Below are positions 21,599-25,312 of a stretch of DNA of 25,312 nt, piece after piece. Source of the DNA: a bacterium (lineage in GTDB: Bacteria; Spirochaetota; Spirochaetia; JABEVK01). The stretch lies in contig JAJXVP010000023.1 of the NCBI GenBank assembly GCA_021782055.1, positions 1 to 25,312 on the forward strand. Reading direction: 5' to 3'. The notes below the pieces were generated by a model. It was not told the origin of the DNA and made no database searches. It saw only the letters and a list, made by a program, of their open reading frames with translations. The first letter of the stretch is position 1. Every line of letters starts with the position of its first letter. The position numbers and the translations under genes are program-made.

Positions 21599-22530
21599 TC
21601 GTTATTTCCTTCCCGCCACTCACGGGCTAAGGCATTCGCTTGGGCCCATTCACGCTTGGCCTGTTCTCGCTTACCCATGGCCCAAAGGGCTCGGGCGTGG
21701 GCTTTTAGTACGGCGGGAGTTCTGTGCAACGCCAACGAATGCTTTAAGGCCCAGACAGCGGCTGGATAGCGATGAAGCTGTTCTAGATATTCGCCGTAGG
21801 CAGTCCAAACAGCACTTTGACGTGGATAGCGATGAACAGCCTGCCTGTAAAACCGAAGTGCTTGATTGACCTGATGAACCCTGGCGGCCTCTCGGGCCCG
21901 TAACAACGGGTAGCGGTACCCATCCTTATCGAGCGACGTTATGATCGTTACTTGCTGAGTAACTTCAGGCGTTTGCTCGGCGGTCTGGGGTTGTGGAATA
22001 ACCCCCGAAAGAAGACTACGGACATCGGCGTCAGCAGAAACATCCACAACCTGCGAGGCCGCGACGGTTCCATTCCTGACATCAAGGAGACGAGCATCGA
22101 GCTCAACCATCCGAGGAAAAACGGTAAAATTTCCCGTAAGAATAAAGCGCGCGGGCAAAAACGCCCCAAGATTCTTGAGTTTATCGGTGGTCAGTACCCC
22201 CTCACTGCTGTACTGACGCTCCTTGAGCACTTTGTCGAGTTCAGCACGTTCAACGACCTGGAGAGTCGGGGCCTGGGATTTTAAATCGGCCAAGATCGTA
22301 TCGGCCGTATAATTGCCAAAGGTTTTAGTTTTTTGAGCTTGACTGTCGTTCACGTTGACAAAGCTGGACACACTAACGGGGTCGGCCGTCTGCTTGAGCG
22401 CAGTCACCGCTGTTTGGGAAATTTCACTCAAGGCTTGTCCCAACGAGACAGGATTTGAGGCTGGGGTAGATGCACAACCAACAATTGTGAGCAATCCTAT
22501 TCCCCAAGCGATCCCCTTAAAGGCCTTCAT
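21595..22530 (-). CDS. FlgO-like/TPR lipoprotein inserted in the flagellar operon
   Basis: The 311-residue protein has a lipoprotein signal peptide with lipobox IVGC (lipidated C19). Residues about 34-170 fit the FlgO pattern of CsgG-like folds: VSSFVNVNDSQAQKTKTFGNYTADTILADL, VVERAELDKVLKERQYS, ARFILTGNFTVFP and ELDARLLDVRNGTVAAS. Residues about 207-302 are helical and TPR-like (QALRFYRQAVHRYP, WTAYGEYLEQLHRYPAAVWALK, ALWAMGKREQAKREW). FlgO in Vibrio is an outer-membrane lipoprotein needed for flagellar function. Here the gene abuts fliY (TAA-ATG, with GGAGG before it) and overlaps fliO by ATGA, so it is a genuine operon member. As far as I know this position is not occupied by such a gene in Treponema or Borrelia. 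A role in the periplasmic part of the motor is inference. Confidence 0.78.
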   Translation of the reverse strand: MKAFKGIAWGIGLLTIVGCASTPASNPVSLGQALSEISQTAVTALKQTADPVSVSSFVNVNDSQAQKTKTFGNYTADTILADLKSQAPTLQVVERAELDKVLKERQYSSEGVLTTDKLKNLGAFLPARFILTGNFTVFPRMVELDARLLDVRNGTVAASQVVDVSADADVRSLLSGVIPQPQTAEQTPEVTQQVTIITSLDKDGYRYPLLRAREAARVHQVNQALRFYRQAVHRYPRQSAVWTAYGEYLEQLHRYPAAVWALKHSLALHRTPAVLKAHARALWAMGKREQAKREWAQANALAREWREGNNE

Positions 22531-23711
22531 TTAGGCCTCCATGGCCTTATCAGGGTTCGAGACAATTTCTGTTACGCGAACACCAAAGTTTTCGTCAATA
22601 ACCACAACCTCGCCCTTGGCTATCAGCTTGTGGTTGACCAAGATATCTACAGGCTCACCAGCTAGCTTATCGAGGGCGATGATCGTCCCCTCACCCATCG
22701 ACAAGATTTCCTTGATTTGCTTTTTAGCACGGCCTAGCTCAACCGTCACCTCCATGGTGACATCCATCAAGAGGCCGATATTGCCTTGTTCGGCGTGTCC
22801 TGCCCCGGGGATCAAAGACGGATACTGAACACCTTGAACAGAGGGATACATTCCCGGTGGGTACCCCATCGGCATCCCATACCCCGGGGGATAAACCGCA
22901 CCCGGCGGCACCATCCCTGGCATAGTTTGACCTGGCATCATCTGCCCCTGCATCATCTGCCCTGGCATGCCCGGCATCGAAGAGGGCATACCTCCCGGGG
23001 GAACCGCAAACTGAGCCATGCCAGGCATTTGTGCCTGTCCAGGAGAATTAGCAAACGCCATTTCGGGAGCGGCTTCTTGTTTAGGCATCTCCTTAGATCC
23101 CAAAAAGGGTTTTAAAAAGTTATAATCAAAGGTTTCAATAATCTTAAACGTCTCAGCGTCGACAGAAGCCGTCCAAGTGACCGCGACAAGGTTGTCGGCC
23201 GAAGTTTGTGTCATGGCCTTAACAATTCTTTGTCCTTGAACCGGCCCCGGGGACACCTCCACCGAGGACTTACGACTAAGCGTAGTGACTAACGATCCCG
23301 AAAACATCGACGCCATTTCTTCAAGCGCATTTATCGCGTTGGCATTCAGCTCGACTCCAACCTGACCTATGATATCACCGGCCAAATTTTGGGCGTCATC
23401 CGGATTTAAAAAAAAGGCGTGATCGGAAGCCATCTTGCCCGTAAAATCCGCACGGAATTCGATCACTTCCTGGTCGAGGTTGTCTAAAAGCCCATCACGA
23501 TCGACAAGTTCGAAAGACGGTGGATTCACGGAGACTTTCCTTCCGGTGACCAGGCCCCCTAAGGCGGCAGAAATCCCCGGTAGGACTTCTTTCATCAAAG
23601 CCTTGAGGGCCGTCTCGTCCGAGGCACTGAGGGACTTTTTTGTAGCTTTCCCAGACGAACTACCCAAGAGCAAAGCATCAATCTCATCCTGTGAAAGCGT
23701 TAGATCGCTCA

Positions 23712-23712
<1 letters not shown>
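22531..23712 (-). CDS. fliY: FliY, C-ring switch protein (CheC-like + SpoA domains)
   Basis: The 393-residue product starts with LSQDEIDALL (6-15), the same CheY-P docking type as the FliM N-terminus. A CheC/FliM-like middle domain (about 35-205) follows, then a long Met/Pro/Gly-rich linker (about 222-305), and a C-terminal SpoA/FliN domain (about 308-388; VELGRAKKQIKEILSMGEGTIIALDKLAGEPVDILVN). It forms the distal C-ring with FliM. In the CheC-like domain the catalytic pattern [D/S]x3Ex2N reads N128, E132, S135, so the Asn is lost and phosphatase activity at this site is doubtful. Its start overlaps the fliM stop by one base (TAATG). Confidence 0.93.
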
Positions 23713-24743
<1,031 letters not shown>

Positions 24744-24755
24744 TCAAGGACTCCC

Positions 24756-25312
24756 TTAAATGTTATCCGCGATGATAAAGGTAATAAAGACGACGTCTCT
24801 AATCTGACCGTCCTTAAGTATATCATTGATTTTCATGCGGATTTCTTCTTTAAATTCATCTTCTCGTTCGCGCATTTCTTTTGCTGTGTGAGTTCCGATC
24901 ATACGACGAATGAGGTCTTGGATTTGGGGAATTCTTGCGGTTAATTCTGTAAACAAACGCACATCAATTTTGGCGTTATACCCTAACTCAACTTTTAAGA
25001 TAACAGAACGAGGAGGATCGTCGGCAGTCGTCGCACGAATATCCGGAATCGCCGAAAACCAATCATAGACATCCGGCTTCTGATTATAAACCGGCGAAAC
25101 CTCTACTGTCTGTTGTTGGGGTTTATCGCCATTCAAAATGCTAAAGACAATCACCGAAACCGTTGCCGAAAGCAAAATAGCACCCAGAGCTCCCGCAACA
25201 ATTTTTAAAAGAAGGATAACAAATTCCGGAAGAGGTCCGCCTTTTGCTCGCCCACCGTCGTCTCCGGAGTCCGGTGCCCCAGCGTCAAGAGAGTCTTGTT
25301 CTTCTTTCGCCA
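24756..25312 (-). CDS. fliL: FliL, flagellar basal-body/stator-associated protein (N-terminus outside window)
   Basis: The reading frame is open to the window edge; 184 residues are visible and the true start lies beyond 25312. A charged, Asp/Gly-rich cytoplasmic head (AKEEQDSLDAGAPDSGDDGG) precedes one transmembrane helix (about visible residues 30-59) and a periplasmic FliL domain, with RSVILKVELGYNAKIDVRLFTELTARIPQIQDLIRR typical of the stomatin-like fold. FliL stabilises stators and, in spirochaetes, influences flagellar orientation. A TTG at 25175 lies inside the helix and is not a start. The operon promoter is therefore upstream of this window. Confidence 0.93.
   Translation of the reverse strand, partial: AKEEQDSLDAGAPDSGDDGGRAKGGPLPEFVILLLKIVAGALGAILLSATVSVIVFSILNGDKPQQQTVEVSPVYNQKPDVYDWFSAIPDIRATTADDPPRSVILKVELGYNAKIDVRLFTELTARIPQIQDLIRRMIGTHTAKEMREREDEFKEEIRMKINDILKDGQIRDVVFITFIIADNI

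Noticed and set aside
22798..23049. Reading the repetitive Met/Pro/Gly region as a frameshift or sequencing artefact
   Set aside because: The frame continues without interruption into a normal SpoA domain, and the repeats keep codon phase.
25173..25175. TTG as the start codon of fliL
   Set aside because: It lies within the transmembrane helix, and the open frame continues to the window edge with a typical FliL head.

Overview
The window looks like a chromosomal segment of a spirochaete (phylum Spirochaetota), G+C roughly 50%. The main evidence is a long flagellar operon on the minus strand. Its order (fliL, fliM, fliY, fliO, fliP, fliQ, fliR, flhB, flhA, flhF, flhG, hypothetical, whiG-type sigma, fapA, two small proteins) is the one known from Treponema and relatives. 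It includes a FliY-type switch protein and a FliA/WhiG sigma factor inside the export-apparatus operon. The genus cannot be fixed from the sequence alone.

Layout. (1) 1-1348, minus strand: a tRNA-His gene, sufU (Fe-S scaffold or sulfur-transfer protein) and a ferredoxin-NADP reductase-like flavoprotein. (2) 1390-5486, plus strand: a promoter with an overlapping inverted repeat, then three overlapping genes (a membrane-anchored CheA-like kinase without a CheW domain, a CheX phosphatase and a stand-alone CheY receiver), then citramalate synthase (cimA). The cimA ribosome binding site lies inside a perfect 10-bp hairpin. (3) 5487-6940: a convergent gap with three tandem 22-nt hairpin repeats, then a 6-phosphofructokinase of the long, trypanosome-like class on the minus strand. 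(4) 7035-9212, plus strand: glycogen debranching enzyme glgX, overlapping the end of the flagellar operon tail-to-tail by 12 nt. (5) 9201-25312, minus strand: the flagellar operon. It enters the window with its fliL gene truncated at the window edge, so its promoter lies outside.

How the genes work together. FliP, FliQ, FliR, FlhB and FlhA form the membrane export gate, and FliO helps assemble FliP. FliM and FliY form the C-ring switch, and FliL supports the stators. FlhF and FlhG (SRP-type GTPase and MinD-type ATPase) control site and number of flagella. The sigma factor directs late flagellar genes, and FapA is an accessory assembly or localisation factor. Most junctions are ATGA-type overlaps or short gaps, so the whole block is probably translated in a coupled way. 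One lipoprotein gene between fliY and fliO (a FlgO-like domain plus TPR-like helices) is not part of the usual spirochaete order as I know it, and is the most unusual gene in the operon.

The most notable points are the compact kinase-CheX-CheY phosphorelay without receptor-coupling parts, the FlgO-like/TPR lipoprotein, the FliY whose CheC-like catalytic Asn is replaced by Ser and which carries a long Met/Pro/Gly linker, the hairpin over the cimA start, and a G8 tract next to the fliP start codon. No gene-free stretch exceeds 300 bases; the longest is the 125-base cimA/pfk gap. No insertion sequence, CRISPR array, prophage or origin was seen.
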